64,000 nucleotides of DNA, taken from Blastococcus aurantiacus (GTDB lineage: Bacteria > Actinomycetota > Actinomycetes > Mycobacteriales > Geodermatophilaceae). The stretch covers positions 434,001-498,000 of the forward strand of contig NZ_FNBT01000001.1 of assembly GCF_900102425.1 (NCBI RefSeq), given 5' to 3'. Position numbers and translations under genes: made by a program. Positions within the stretch are counted from its first letter, which is position 1. Each line of letters begins with the position of its first letter. This document shows positions 48,535 through 57,001 of the stretch, piece after piece. A model generated the notes under the pieces. The model saw only the letters and a list, made by a program, of their open reading frames with translations, did not search any database and had not been told where the DNA came from.

Positions 48535-49698
48535 ATGGAGAAGATCAACGCACGCCTGCTCAACTGGGCGTCGATCCTGGAGGACACCACCCGCGAGCAG
48601 GCGGAGCGCACGGCGCAGATGCCGTTCATCTACCCGCACCTGGCCCTGATGCCCGACGCCCACCTGGGCATGGGCGCGACCGTCGGCTCGGTCATCCCGA
48701 CCGACGGCGCGATCATCCCGGCCGCGGTCGGCGTGGACATCGGTTGCGGCATGATCGCCGTTCGCACCCAGTTCACCGCCGACGACGTCGCCGGGCGCCC
48801 GCTGGACGTGCTGCACCAGCAGATCTCGCGCTCGATCCCGCTGTCGGCGGGTGGCCGGAACCAGAAGATCCGGGCGTCCGCCGAGCCGCGGATCGCCGAG
48901 CTGCGCGAGACGCCGGGTGCCGGGCAGGCCGACGCCGAGTCGCGGCAGTGGCCGCAGCAGCTGGGGTCCCTCGGCTCCGGCAACCACTTCATCGAGCTCT
49001 CGCTCGACGAGGAGGACCGGGTGTGGCTGTTCTTGCACTCCGGGTCCCGGGGTGTGGGCAACCGGCTCGCGCAGAAGCACATCAAGGTGGCGCGGGAGCA
49101 GTGCGAGCGCCGGCACATCCAGCTGCCCGACCGGGATCTCGCGTACCTGGTCGAGGGCGAGCCGGAGTTCGACCGGTACGTCGAGGCGCTCCGCTGGGCG
49201 CAGCGGTTCGCCTACCTCAACCGCGAGGAGATGATGGACCGCTGCGTCGACCAGCTGGGCCGGTTCCTGAACGCCGGGGTCGAGCGCACCGAGACGGTGA
49301 ACTGCCACCACAACTACACCGAGCGCGAGACCCACTTCGGGCGTGAGGTGTGGCTGTCCCGGAAGGGTGCGATCTCGGCACGGGAGGGCCAGCTCGGCCT
49401 CATCCCGGGCTCGATGGGTGCGGCGTCCTACGTCGTCGCCGGCTTGGGGAACGTGCCCTCGCTGATGTCCTCGCCGCACGGCGCCGGCCGGAACTTCTCG
49501 CGGACGGCGGCGCGCAAGCGGTTCACGCGGCAGGACCTCGACGCGCGGATGGCGGGCATCGCGTGGGGGCATTCGGACGCGTTCCTCGACGAGCACCCCG
49601 ACGCGTACAAGCCGATCGACCAGGTGATGGCCGACGCCGCCGATCTGGTCGAGGTGCGGCACACGCTGCGTCAGATCGTCAACGTCAAGGGCGACTGA
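48535..49698 (+). CDS. rtcB: RNA-splicing ligase RtcB
   Basis: A 387-residue RtcB. It joins RNA 2',3'-cyclic phosphate or 3'-phosphate ends to 5'-OH ends using GTP and Mn2+. Metal and active-site residues are visible: MPDAHLGMGATVGSVIP, GVDIGCGM (Asp68, Cys71), GSLGSGNHF (His151), FLHSGSRG (His168), NCHHNYTE, LIPGSMG and SSPHGAGRNFSR with His315, the expected guanylylated His. The length is that of the shorter bacterial RtcB group. It has a structured leader and its own terminator, and no rtcA, archease or Rsr gene is near. Likely used for RNA repair. Confidence 0.95.
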   Translation: MEKINARLLNWASILEDTTREQAERTAQMPFIYPHLALMPDAHLGMGATVGSVIPTDGAIIPAAVGVDIGCGMIAVRTQFTADDVAGRPLDVLHQQISRSIPLSAGGRNQKIRASAEPRIAELRETPGAGQADAESRQWPQQLGSLGSGNHFIELSLDEEDRVWLFLHSGSRGVGNRLAQKHIKVAREQCERRHIQLPDRDLAYLVEGEPEFDRYVEALRWAQRFAYLNREEMMDRCVDQLGRFLNAGVERTETVNCHHNYTERETHFGREVWLSRKGAISAREGQLGLIPGSMGAASYVVAGLGNVPSLMSSPHGAGRNFSRTAARKRFTRQDLDARMAGIAWGHSDAFLDEHPDAYKPIDQVMADAADLVEVRHTLRQIVNVKGD

Positions 49699-49701
49699 CC
49701 A

Positions 49702-49735
49702 CCGGGCCGGCGTTCCATCCGGAGCGCCGGCCCGG
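49702..49735 (+). terminator. rtcB terminator hairpin
   Basis: CCGGGCCGGCG (49702-49712) and CGCCGGCCCGG (49725-49735) form a perfect 11-bp stem with a 12-base loop, starting 4 bases after the rtcB stop. Confidence 0.7.
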
Positions 49736-49780
49736 CTGCTCCCGCGCACGCGAAGAGTGCAGGTGCGCCAGGATGCGCCC

Positions 49781-50788
49781 ATGCCGCTGACCGTCGCCGA
49801 GGTGTTCCGGGAGAACGCCGACCACCCGGCCGAGCGCAGCTCCCCGCTCATGCAGGCCCTCCTCCTGGGCGCCGCCAGCGACTGGGACGCCGGTGGCATC
49901 ACCCACGCCGCGCTGCAGCCCTTCGCCGGCGACCCGCCCGGATCGGCGTTGCCGCTGCGGTTCGCGGCGGCACTGCACCGCCTCGTGCTGACGGGGAGGG
50001 CGCCGGAGCTGGCCGAGCACTACCCGACCGTCGGGGGTGCCGCCGATCCGGAGGGGGCCTGGCCGGCAGCCCGGCGGGTTCTCGAGCGCGAGACCGAGGA
50101 CGTGCAGCAGCTGACCGGGCAGCCGTGCCAGACCAACGAGGTCGGCCGCACGGTGCCGCTGCTCGTCGGCCTCGCCGAGGTCGCCCGTCGCACCGGCGAA
50201 CCCCTGCGCCTGCTGGAGATCGGCGCTTCCGCGGGGCTGAACCTGCTGTTCGACCGGTTCCGCTTCGGCGAGGTCTGGGGGCCGCCGGACTCACCGTGCC
50301 GGCTGCCCGATCCCGGTATCCCGCTGGACCTGGACGGCGTGCGGGTCGTCGAGCGGGCGGGCTGCGACCCGGCGCCCTTGGACCCGCGCGACGACGAGGC
50401 ACGACTGCGGCTCTCGTCCAGCGTGTGGGGCGACCAGGTGGCTCGCTTCCGACGACTGCAGGGCGCTCTCCAGATGGCCGGCTCCCACCGGGTCCCCGTC
50501 GAGCGGGCCGGCGCCGCCGAATGGCTCACCCGCCGGCTGGACGACCAGCCCTCGGCACAAGGAGTCCCGGTCGTGTGGCACAGCATCGTCCGGACCTACG
50601 TCGACCCGGACGAGTGGCGGCAGGTGGAGGCGCTCACCGCACGGCCCGACGTCTGGCGGCTCTCCTACGAACCCGCCCCGGAGCCCGGTGCCCGCGGCGT
50701 CCCGCTGCGGCTGTTCGGGTCCGGCACCGATCCGGCCGGCGACGTCCTGGCGCACGGCACCGGGCACGGGCCGCCGTTGTCGCGCTGA
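49781..50788 (+). CDS. DUF2332 family protein
   Basis: A 335-residue soluble protein with DUF2332 features: SSPLMQALLLGAASDWDAGG, QLTGQPCQTNEVGRTVPLLV, RLLEIGASAGLNLLFDRF (methyltransferase-like motif) and VPVVWHSIVRTYVDP. The EIGASAGLN loop suggests a Rossmann/SAM-binding fold, but the family function is not established. The ATG was chosen over one 24 bases upstream because the family usually begins close to LTVAEVFREN. Confidence 0.85.
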   Translation: MPLTVAEVFRENADHPAERSSPLMQALLLGAASDWDAGGITHAALQPFAGDPPGSALPLRFAAALHRLVLTGRAPELAEHYPTVGGAADPEGAWPAARRVLERETEDVQQLTGQPCQTNEVGRTVPLLVGLAEVARRTGEPLRLLEIGASAGLNLLFDRFRFGEVWGPPDSPCRLPDPGIPLDLDGVRVVERAGCDPAPLDPRDDEARLRLSSSVWGDQVARFRRLQGALQMAGSHRVPVERAGAAEWLTRRLDDQPSAQGVPVVWHSIVRTYVDPDEWRQVEALTARPDVWRLSYEPAPEPGARGVPLRLFGSGTDPAGDVLAHGTGHGPPLSR

Positions 50789-50812
50789 CCGACGGCGGCC
50801 CGTGCGGACAGC

Positions 50813-51865
50813 TCAGCCCAGGGTGACGGAGCCGGTGCCGTTGGGCACGAGCTCGACCCAGGTGTTGCCCGGCGCCAGCTCCACCGGCCCACCGTCGGGG
50901 AGGGCGAGGACGACCGGGTCGGTCGGCGACGCCTTGGACCACGTCGCGGCGATGGTGCTGCCGCCGCTGGCGATCAGCGCCTCTCCCCCGCCCACCATCT
51001 GCGTCTCGGGCACCGGGTTGCCGGCGGCGTCCCGGGCTGCGGTGTTGACGACGTCGACCCGCAGCACGACGACGTTGGCGGCGCGCACCCGCGCTCCGTC
51101 GGCGACGGTCGCGGGGGTGTCGCCCTCGGCCCGCAGCCAGCCGTTGTCGGGCTGGCTCCACGTCCAGCTCGGGTAGCTGCTGGGCGACAGCTTCAGCCGC
51201 ACGGCGGCGGACGGCGCGCCCGCGGCGACCGCGGTGGGCTGCCGGCCCGCGGTCGCGAAGGCGAACTCCCCGACCGGCGACGCCTGGTGGCCGGGGTCGG
51301 CCTGTGCGACGAAGTCGGCCGGGTTGGCGTAGACGTTGTGCGGCGCGTCCCGGCTGTCCAGCCGGAAGAACCCGGCGGTCCCGGCACCCTGGCTGAGCAC
51401 CTGCGCGCCGGTGCCGGCGATCGCGTCCACGTACTTCGGCTGCCCGCCCGAGAAGGCGAACAGGCCCTTGAGCGGACCGGCGATCGCGGCGTCCATCGGC
51501 CGCACCGAGCGGATCGGCCCGACGTCCGGCGGCAGGGTTGAGTGGAAGACGGCGACGAAGCGGGTGATGCCGCCCTCGACGACCTGCTCCCACACCACGT
51601 CGGCGGCGTTCAGGCCGCTCTGCGGGCGGGCGGCCACCGAGTTCTCGATCTTCACCGCCAGGGCGGGACGGGCGGGCACCGCGTCCACCTCGACGCCGGT
51701 GAGCGGCCACGGGACCAGCACCGGGGCGGGCGGGGCGGCGGGTTCGCCGGCCGCAGCCGGCTTCGTCTCCTCGGGGCCGCAGCCCGCGGCGAGCGCGAGC
51801 GTCCCGATCGTGGCGAGTGCTGCGACTGTGCGACCCAGGCGGCGGGTGAGCGTCCGGTGGGACAT
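50813..51865 (-). CDS. DUF3048 family lipoprotein
   Basis: A 350-residue secreted protein. The signal peptide ends in LALAAGC (Cys29), a lipobox. After a Pro/Ala linker come PLTGVEVDAVPARPALAVKI, ENSVAARPQSGLNAADVVWE, VVEGGITRFVAVFHSTLPPD and VGPIRSVRPMDAAI, the core of DUF3048 (YerB-like), then the C-terminal domain with TWSQPDNGWLRAEGD. It is probably anchored outside the membrane; the role is unknown. AGGAG lies upstream of the ATG. Confidence 0.9.
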   Translation of the reverse strand: MSHRTLTRRLGRTVAALATIGTLALAAGCGPEETKPAAAGEPAAPPAPVLVPWPLTGVEVDAVPARPALAVKIENSVAARPQSGLNAADVVWEQVVEGGITRFVAVFHSTLPPDVGPIRSVRPMDAAIAGPLKGLFAFSGGQPKYVDAIAGTGAQVLSQGAGTAGFFRLDSRDAPHNVYANPADFVAQADPGHQASPVGEFAFATAGRQPTAVAAGAPSAAVRLKLSPSSYPSWTWSQPDNGWLRAEGDTPATVADGARVRAANVVVLRVDVVNTAARDAAGNPVPETQMVGGGEALIASGGSTIAATWSKASPTDPVVLALPDGGPVELAPGNTWVELVPNGTGSVTLG

Positions 51866-51982
51866 GGGGTGTGCTCCTGCGTCGGCGTGCGTACGGGCTG
51901 CTTGCCGAGCGAGCTCGGCGTTCCACCCGTTCGCATCGGCAGTCCCGAGGCTCGACCGCACCGACGGTGGGGCGGGTGGGGC

Positions 51983-54172
51983 TCAGGTGCGCGCGAGCGC
52001 CAGCACGGTCACGTCGTCGGCGTCCGGCGGCGCCAACGCGGCGAGCACCGCGTCGAGGAGCGGCTCGGCGCCGGCCGGCCCGGCCGCGACCACCTCGCGC
52101 AGCGCGTCCAGCCCCCGCGGCAACCCGCCCCGCCCTCGCTCGACCAACCCGTCGCTGAACAGCAGCAGCCGGTCGTCGCCGGCCAGCGTCAGCTCCGACT
52201 CGGCGTACGTCGGCCGGTCCAGGACGCCGAGCGCGGGGCCACGACCACCCATCACGTACTCGGCGGCTCCGTCGTGCGCGTGCAGCACCGGCAGGTGTCC
52301 GGCACTGGCGACGACGACGTCCCCCGTCCGGGGATCGAGCTCCGCGACCACGACGGTCGCCAGCTCACCGGGCAGGAGCGCGCTGGTCACCTCGTTGAGC
52401 AGCCCCAGCGCCGCGGCCGGCCCGGCGGCGCGCAGCAGCTGGGCCCGCAGCGCGTGCCGCAGCTGGGCGGTGACCGAGGCGGCGGCCAGCCCGTGCCCGG
52501 CGACGTCCCCGACGACGACGGCGAGCTTCCCGCCCGGCAGCGGCACGAGGTCGTACCAGTCCCCGCCGACGACGTCCTCGGCGCTGGGCCGGTAGCGGGC
52601 CGCCAGGGCGACACCGGGGACCTTCGGCAGCTCCTGCAGCAGCAGCGTGCGCTGGAGCGCGCCGACGAGCCGGTTGTCCTCCTCGGAGCGGTTCAGCGCG
52701 GCGGCCGTGAGGTGCCCGGCCAGCGCGCGGGCCGCGCTCACCTCGTGGTCCCGCCAGGGGCGCGACGTGCCGCGGACGGTCTCGCTCCACGCTGCGAAGG
52801 AGCGGCGGGGGCTCAGCCGCGGCCCGTCGTCGGTCTGCGCGACCTTGGACGCGTACGGGTTGCCGCCCCAGGTCACCTCGCGCAGCGTCTCCGGGCGGAA
52901 CCAGGCCAGGAAATCACCCGTGCCGACGGGAACGGCCAGCACCCCGCTGGCCGAGGCGATGAACTCCTCCGCCGCAGGCACGACCCGGGCGGCGGCGTCC
53001 GTCGCGGTCACGCCGGCGGCCAGCAGTGCGCCCACGAGCGCGGTCACCCGGTCCGCCGGGGGCGTGTCCCCGAGCAGCCGGAGCTGCCCGCCCAGCCGGA
53101 CGGCGGCGCCGCCGGCGGGCAGCAGGTCGAGCACGGTGAGGTCCTGCTCGGTGAGCGCCGCGCCCAGGGCGCGCGGGGTGCGGCCGACGGCAGCGGCCAG
53201 CTCGGCGGCGCGCTCGGCGACGTCGACGACGCCCTCCTGCTCGTCCTCGGCGACGACGGTGCGCAGCAGCAGCGAGGCGGTGCGGCCGAGGAACTCCGCG
53301 GCGGTGCGGTCGGCGTACGAGGGTCGGTGCGGACCGGCGTAGTGGTGGCAGGAGATGAGACCCCAGAGCCGGCCGCGGTCGATCAGCGAGACCGACATGG
53401 ACGAGACCACGCCCATGTTGGCCAGGTACTCCAGGTGCACCGGCGAGACGCTGCGCAGCATCGCGCCGGAGAGGTCCAGCGGGCGGCCGGTCAGGGGGTT
53501 CGCCGCCGGCTCCAGCGGCACCCGCTCGTAGCCGGCGTCGGGGATCAGCCGCATCCAGTTGGTCGTGTAGAGCGCGCGGGCCTGGGCGGGGATGTCGCTG
53601 GCGGGGAACCACAGACCGAGGAAGGGCTCGAGGTCCTCGCGCCGGTCCTCGGCGATCACCTCGCCGTTCCACTCCGGGTCGAAGCGGTAGACCATGACGC
53701 GGTCGAAGCCGGTCACGGTGCGGACGTCGCGGGCCAGGGTCTCCGCGAGCTGCTCGAGCGTGGCCGACGACGACAGCCGCTGCAGCACGCCGGGCAGGCG
53801 GCGGTGCCACGCGGCACCCGCCTGCTCCGCCCCGGTCACCGGCTCCCACTCGGTGAGCAGCAGCCCGTCGGCGCGGTGCACGACGAGGTCGACCTCCACG
53901 CCGGCCACGGTCGTGCGCAGCGGGTTCACCTCGGCGAGGTCGCCGGCCAGCCCGTCCCGCAGCCGGGCGAGGGCGTCGTCGTCGAGCACGTCGACGAGCG
54001 AGCTCACCGGTCCGCCGAAGAGCTCCGCGGCGTTGGCCGAGGCGACGACGACGTCGAGGCCGGGCTCGGTGACGGCGAGCAGCACCCCGTGCGGCTGCAC
54101 CGCCCCCGGGATCGCGATCGGCTCGTCGGCGCAGCGCCGCAGCGCCTCGTCGTCCACCCGCGGGGAGGTCAC
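51983..54172 (-). CDS. Bacteriophytochrome with PP2C (SpoIIE-type) phosphatase output
   Basis: A 729-residue photosensor. PAS (residues 1-115) has RRCADEPIAIPGAVQPHG with Cys14, the biliverdin-attachment site of bacteriophytochromes. GAF (about 135-305) carries FPASDIPAQARALYTTNW (DIP 193-195) and ISCHHYAGPHRPSY (His276/277). PHY (about 320-495) has the tongue motif SPRRSFAAWSE (PRxSF 455-459). The output is a PP2C phosphatase (about 525-729): GGDWYDLVPL, VVVGDVAGHGLAAA, FSDGLVERG and ADDVTVLAL, all metal-binding Asp present. There is no kinase domain. It overlaps the STAS gene (GTGA), its presumed substrate. Confidence 0.95.
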   Translation of the reverse strand: MTSPRVDDEALRRCADEPIAIPGAVQPHGVLLAVTEPGLDVVVASANAAELFGGPVSSLVDVLDDDALARLRDGLAGDLAEVNPLRTTVAGVEVDLVVHRADGLLLTEWEPVTGAEQAGAAWHRRLPGVLQRLSSSATLEQLAETLARDVRTVTGFDRVMVYRFDPEWNGEVIAEDRREDLEPFLGLWFPASDIPAQARALYTTNWMRLIPDAGYERVPLEPAANPLTGRPLDLSGAMLRSVSPVHLEYLANMGVVSSMSVSLIDRGRLWGLISCHHYAGPHRPSYADRTAAEFLGRTASLLLRTVVAEDEQEGVVDVAERAAELAAAVGRTPRALGAALTEQDLTVLDLLPAGGAAVRLGGQLRLLGDTPPADRVTALVGALLAAGVTATDAAARVVPAAEEFIASASGVLAVPVGTGDFLAWFRPETLREVTWGGNPYASKVAQTDDGPRLSPRRSFAAWSETVRGTSRPWRDHEVSAARALAGHLTAAALNRSEEDNRLVGALQRTLLLQELPKVPGVALAARYRPSAEDVVGGDWYDLVPLPGGKLAVVVGDVAGHGLAAASVTAQLRHALRAQLLRAAGPAAALGLLNEVTSALLPGELATVVVAELDPRTGDVVVASAGHLPVLHAHDGAAEYVMGGRGPALGVLDRPTYAESELTLAGDDRLLLFSDGLVERGRGGLPRGLDALREVVAAGPAGAEPLLDAVLAALAPPDADDVTVLALART

Positions 54173-54534
54173 GTGCCGGCGTCGCGCCCGGAGATGCCCG
54201 TGGGGATCTCACCGACCGAGGCGACGAGCGGGACGAACGCGCCCAGGTCGAGCAGGTCGATGGTCAGCCGGACAGGGCTGTTGGAGCGGGGCGCCAGCAC
54301 GAACAGCCCGACACCGGCCACCTCGGCCTTGCGGGCCACGCCCAGCAGGCTGCGTGCGCCGGAGGAGTCGAGGAACATCGTGGGGGTCAGGTCCACGACG
54401 AACTCGCCGACCCGCTCGGTCAGCAGTTCGTCGGCGGCCGCATCCAGGCGCGGTGCGGTCGCGAGGTCGAGCTCACCCCGTACGGTGAGAGCCGGCCGGC
54501 CGGCGACGATCGTCCGCTCCACATCGAACTGCAC
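54169..54534 (-). CDS. STAS-domain anti-anti-sigma factor
   Basis: A 121-residue STAS protein: ALTVRGELDLATAPRLDAAA, EFVVDLTPTMFLDSSGARSL with the Asp-Ser-Ser site, where the Ser is the expected phosphorylation target, then VGLFVLAPRSNSPVRLTIDL. Dephosphorylated STAS proteins bind anti-sigma kinases and free the sigma factor. The GTG start has GGGAGG upstream; its stop overlaps the phytochrome start. The divergent HATPase gene is the likely opposing kinase. Confidence 0.92.
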   Translation of the reverse strand: MQFDVERTIVAGRPALTVRGELDLATAPRLDAAADELLTERVGEFVVDLTPTMFLDSSGARSLLGVARKAEVAGVGLFVLAPRSNSPVRLTIDLLDLGAFVPLVASVGEIPTGISGRDAGT

Positions 54535-54602
54535 CGCACCGCCCCTCCCACCTCGTCGTTCCGTCGAGGGTAGGACATCGGTGCCGAGGGGACAGAGCTG
54601 CC

Positions 54603-55028
54603 ATGGACATCTCGTTCAGCGTCCGGCTGCCGCGGGACGCGCGCAGCCTGCCTCTCATGCGCGGTCTCATGCGCCAGGCGCTCGAGCACCTGGATGCGAA
54701 GCCGCAGACGATCGAGGAGATCGTGCTGGCGCTCACCGAGGCGTGCGCCAACGTCGTGCAGCACGCGGGCGAACTGGACGAGTACCAGGTCGACGTCGCC
54801 ATCACCGACGACATCTGCAGAGTCACCGTGCTCGACGACGGCCAGGGCTTCGACTTCGATGCGGCCGCCGCGCCCGAGGGCTCGCCCCTGGAGGCCGGCC
54901 GTGGCCTCGTGCTGATGAAGGCGCTCGTCGACGATCTGCAGTTCGTCCGCTCCGACGACGGCCGGCACCGCGTCGTGCTGGAGAAACGCCTGCGCGCCGA
55001 GCCGAAGCTCCGCCTGCTGCAGACCTGA
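54603..55028 (+). CDS. Anti-sigma regulatory factor (RsbW-like HATPase)
   Basis: A 141-residue GHKL ATPase-type protein: TIEEIVLALTEACANVVQHA (N-box with Glu and Asn), VTVLDDGQGFDF (G1 box DxGxG) and LEAGRGLVLMKALVDDLQFV (G2). This is the serine-kinase anti-sigma pattern of RsbW/SpoIIAB. It starts 68 bp from the divergent STAS gene. The target sigma factor is not in the immediate vicinity. Confidence 0.9.
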   Translation: MDISFSVRLPRDARSLPLMRGLMRQALEHLDAKPQTIEEIVLALTEACANVVQHAGELDEYQVDVAITDDICRVTVLDDGQGFDFDAAAAPEGSPLEAGRGLVLMKALVDDLQFVRSDDGRHRVVLEKRLRAEPKLRLLQT

Positions 55029-55074
55029 CCGGCCTCCCTGCGAGCCGCCGGGGCGGGTGGACGACGATGGCCCG

Positions 55075-56343
55075 GTGAGTGCTGCCGCCCCGACCTCCGA
55101 CACCTTCACCGCCGAGGTGCGCGACGCCGTCCGCCGGCTCGACGGCGTGGCCGAGCGGACGCTGCTGCAGCGCAACGCCCGGCTCTCCGGGCTGACCGGC
55201 GCCGATGTCTGGCTGAAGCGCGAGGACCTGCAGGTCGGACGCTCGTACAAGATCCGCGGCGCCTACACGATGATCTCCGCCCTCCCGGCGGCCGAGCGCG
55301 CCGCCGGCGTGGTGTGCGCCAGCGCCGGTAACCACGGGCAGGGCGTCGCCTACGCCTGCCGGGCCCTCCAGGTGCGCGGCCGGGTGTTCGTGCCGGGGAC
55401 GACGCCGCGGCAGAAGCGCGAGCGGATCGCGGCGCTCGGCGGCGACATGGTCGAGCTGGTCATCAGCGGCGACTCCTACGACGACGCGGCGACCGCGGCA
55501 GCCGAGTTCGCCGCGGTCTCCGGCGCGACCCTGGTTCCGGCGTTCGACTCACCGGCGACGGTGGCCGGGCAGGCGACCGTGGCGGTCGAGATCCTCGAGC
55601 AGCTGCCCGAGCCACCCGACGTCGTCCTCCTGCCGGTCGGCGGTGGTGGGCTGCTCGCCGGTGCTGGCAGCTGGCTGCGCGCCTCCTCCCCCGCGACCCG
55701 GCTGATCGGAGTGGAGCCCGCGGGTGCGGCCAACATGGCGGCCGCGCTGGCCGCCGGCGGGCCGGTCGACCTGCCGGAGATGGACACGTTCGTCGACGGC
55801 GCGGCGGTGCGCCGGGCCGGCGCGGTCACCTATCCCCTCGTCCGCGACTCGGGCGCGGAGCTGCTCGCCGTGCCCGAGGGGCAGATCTGCACCGAGATGC
55901 TCGACCTCTACCAGGCCGACGGGATCATCGCCGAGCCCGCAGGAGCCCTGGCCTCGGCCGCACTCAGCGGCGGGCTCGTGGCGCTCGAGCCCGGGCAGAC
56001 CGTCGTGTGCGTGCTGTCCGGCGGCAACAACGACGTCAGCCGGTACGCCGAGGTGATCGAGCGCTCGCTGGTGCACCGCGGGCTCAAGCACTACTTCCTG
56101 GTCGAGTTCCCGCAGGAGCCCGGTGCGCTGCGCCGCTTCCTCGACGAGGTGCTGGGCCCGGACGACGACATCGTGCGGTTCGAGTACGTCAAGCAGGACA
56201 ACCGGGAGACCGGCGCGGCACTGACCGGCATCGAGCTGGGGCGCGCCGAGGGGCTGGCCGAATTGCTGACGCGCGTCCAGGCCAGCCCCCTGCGCATCGA
56301 GCACCTCACGCCCGGCTCGACGGCCTACCGCTTCCTGGTCTGA
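55075..56343 (+). CDS. ilvA: Threonine ammonia-lyase
   Basis: A 422-residue PLP enzyme that deaminates threonine to 2-oxobutanoate for isoleucine synthesis. The PLP lysine is in GRSYKIRGAYTMI. CASAGNHGQGVAYACR and LLPVGGGGLLAGAGSWL bind phosphate and PLP. SGGNNDVSRYAEVIERSLVH leads to a short ACT-like C-terminal domain (HYFLVEFPQEPGALRRFLDE), the single-domain form (TIGR02079-like), probably subject to isoleucine feedback. A GTG 18 bases upstream is an alternative start. Confidence 0.93.
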   Translation: MSAAAPTSDTFTAEVRDAVRRLDGVAERTLLQRNARLSGLTGADVWLKREDLQVGRSYKIRGAYTMISALPAAERAAGVVCASAGNHGQGVAYACRALQVRGRVFVPGTTPRQKRERIAALGGDMVELVISGDSYDDAATAAAEFAAVSGATLVPAFDSPATVAGQATVAVEILEQLPEPPDVVLLPVGGGGLLAGAGSWLRASSPATRLIGVEPAGAANMAAALAAGGPVDLPEMDTFVDGAAVRRAGAVTYPLVRDSGAELLAVPEGQICTEMLDLYQADGIIAEPAGALASAALSGGLVALEPGQTVVCVLSGGNNDVSRYAEVIERSLVHRGLKHYFLVEFPQEPGALRRFLDEVLGPDDDIVRFEYVKQDNRETGAALTGIELGRAEGLAELLTRVQASPLRIEHLTPGSTAYRFLV

Positions 56344-56353
56344 GCCGGCTGGG

Positions 56354-57001
56354 TCAGGCGGTCATGAAGCCGCTTTCGTAGGCGGCGATCACGGCCTGGG
56401 TGCGGTCCCGCGCGCCCAGCTTGAGCAGCACGCTGCTGACGTGGGTCTTCACCGTCTCGCGGCTGAGGAACATCTCGGCGGCGATCTCGGCGTTGGACAG
56501 CCCGCCGGCGATCAGCCGCAGGACGTCGGCCTCTCGGCCGGTGAGCTCCGGCAGCGCGGCCGCGCCCCGCGCACGGGAGGGCACGTGGGAGGCGATGAGC
56601 CGGCGGGTCAGGTCGGGCAGCACGAGCGACGACCCCCGCGCCACGATGCGGATCGCGTCGACCAGCTCGTCGGGGTCCGCCCGCTTGAGCGCGAAGCCGC
56701 TGGCCCCGGCCTTGAGCGACCGGAACAGGTAGTCGTCGTCCTCGAAGGTGGTCAGCACCAGCACGCGCGGCCGGCCGGGATCCCGGGCCACCAGCAGCCC
56801 GGTCGCCGTGATGCCGTCCATGTCGGGCATGCGCACGTCCATCAGGACGACGTCGGGGTCGGTGCGGGCCGCCACCTCGAGCGCCTCCCGGCCGGTGCCG
56901 GCCTCGCCGACCACGGTCAGGTCGGGCTCGCTCTCCAGGATCACCCGCAGCCCGGAGCGCACGAGCACGTCGTCGTCCACGAGGACCAGCCGGAGCGTCA
57001 C
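56354..57001 (-). CDS. NarL/FixJ-type response regulator
   Basis: A 215-residue regulator. The receiver domain has LRLVLVDDDVLVRSG, DVVLMDVRMPDMDGITA (phosphoacceptor Asp in LMD) and the Lys in SGFALKRADPDEL. The LuxR-type HTH is LTGREADVLRLIAGGLSNAE, IAAEMFLSRETVKTHVSSVL. GTG start overlapping the kinase stop (GTGA). It probably controls the divergent ABC exporter, through the palindrome between them. Confidence 0.93.
   Translation of the reverse strand: MTLRLVLVDDDVLVRSGLRVILESEPDLTVVGEAGTGREALEVAARTDPDVVLMDVRMPDMDGITATGLLVARDPGRPRVLVLTTFEDDDYLFRSLKAGASGFALKRADPDELVDAIRIVARGSSLVLPDLTRRLIASHVPSRARGAAALPELTGREADVLRLIAGGLSNAEIAAEMFLSRETVKTHVSSVLLKLGARDRTQAVIAAYESGFMTA

Noticed and set aside
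54535-54602. SigB/SigF-type promoter (GGGTAG at 54568-54573)
   Set aside because: The -10-like word is present, but no convincing -35 element stands at the right distance, so it was not annotated.
51542-55078. A 1178-codon plus-strand frame opposite the phytochrome
   Set aside because: Antisense shadow; the minus-strand phytochrome, STAS and DUF3048 proteins explain the region.
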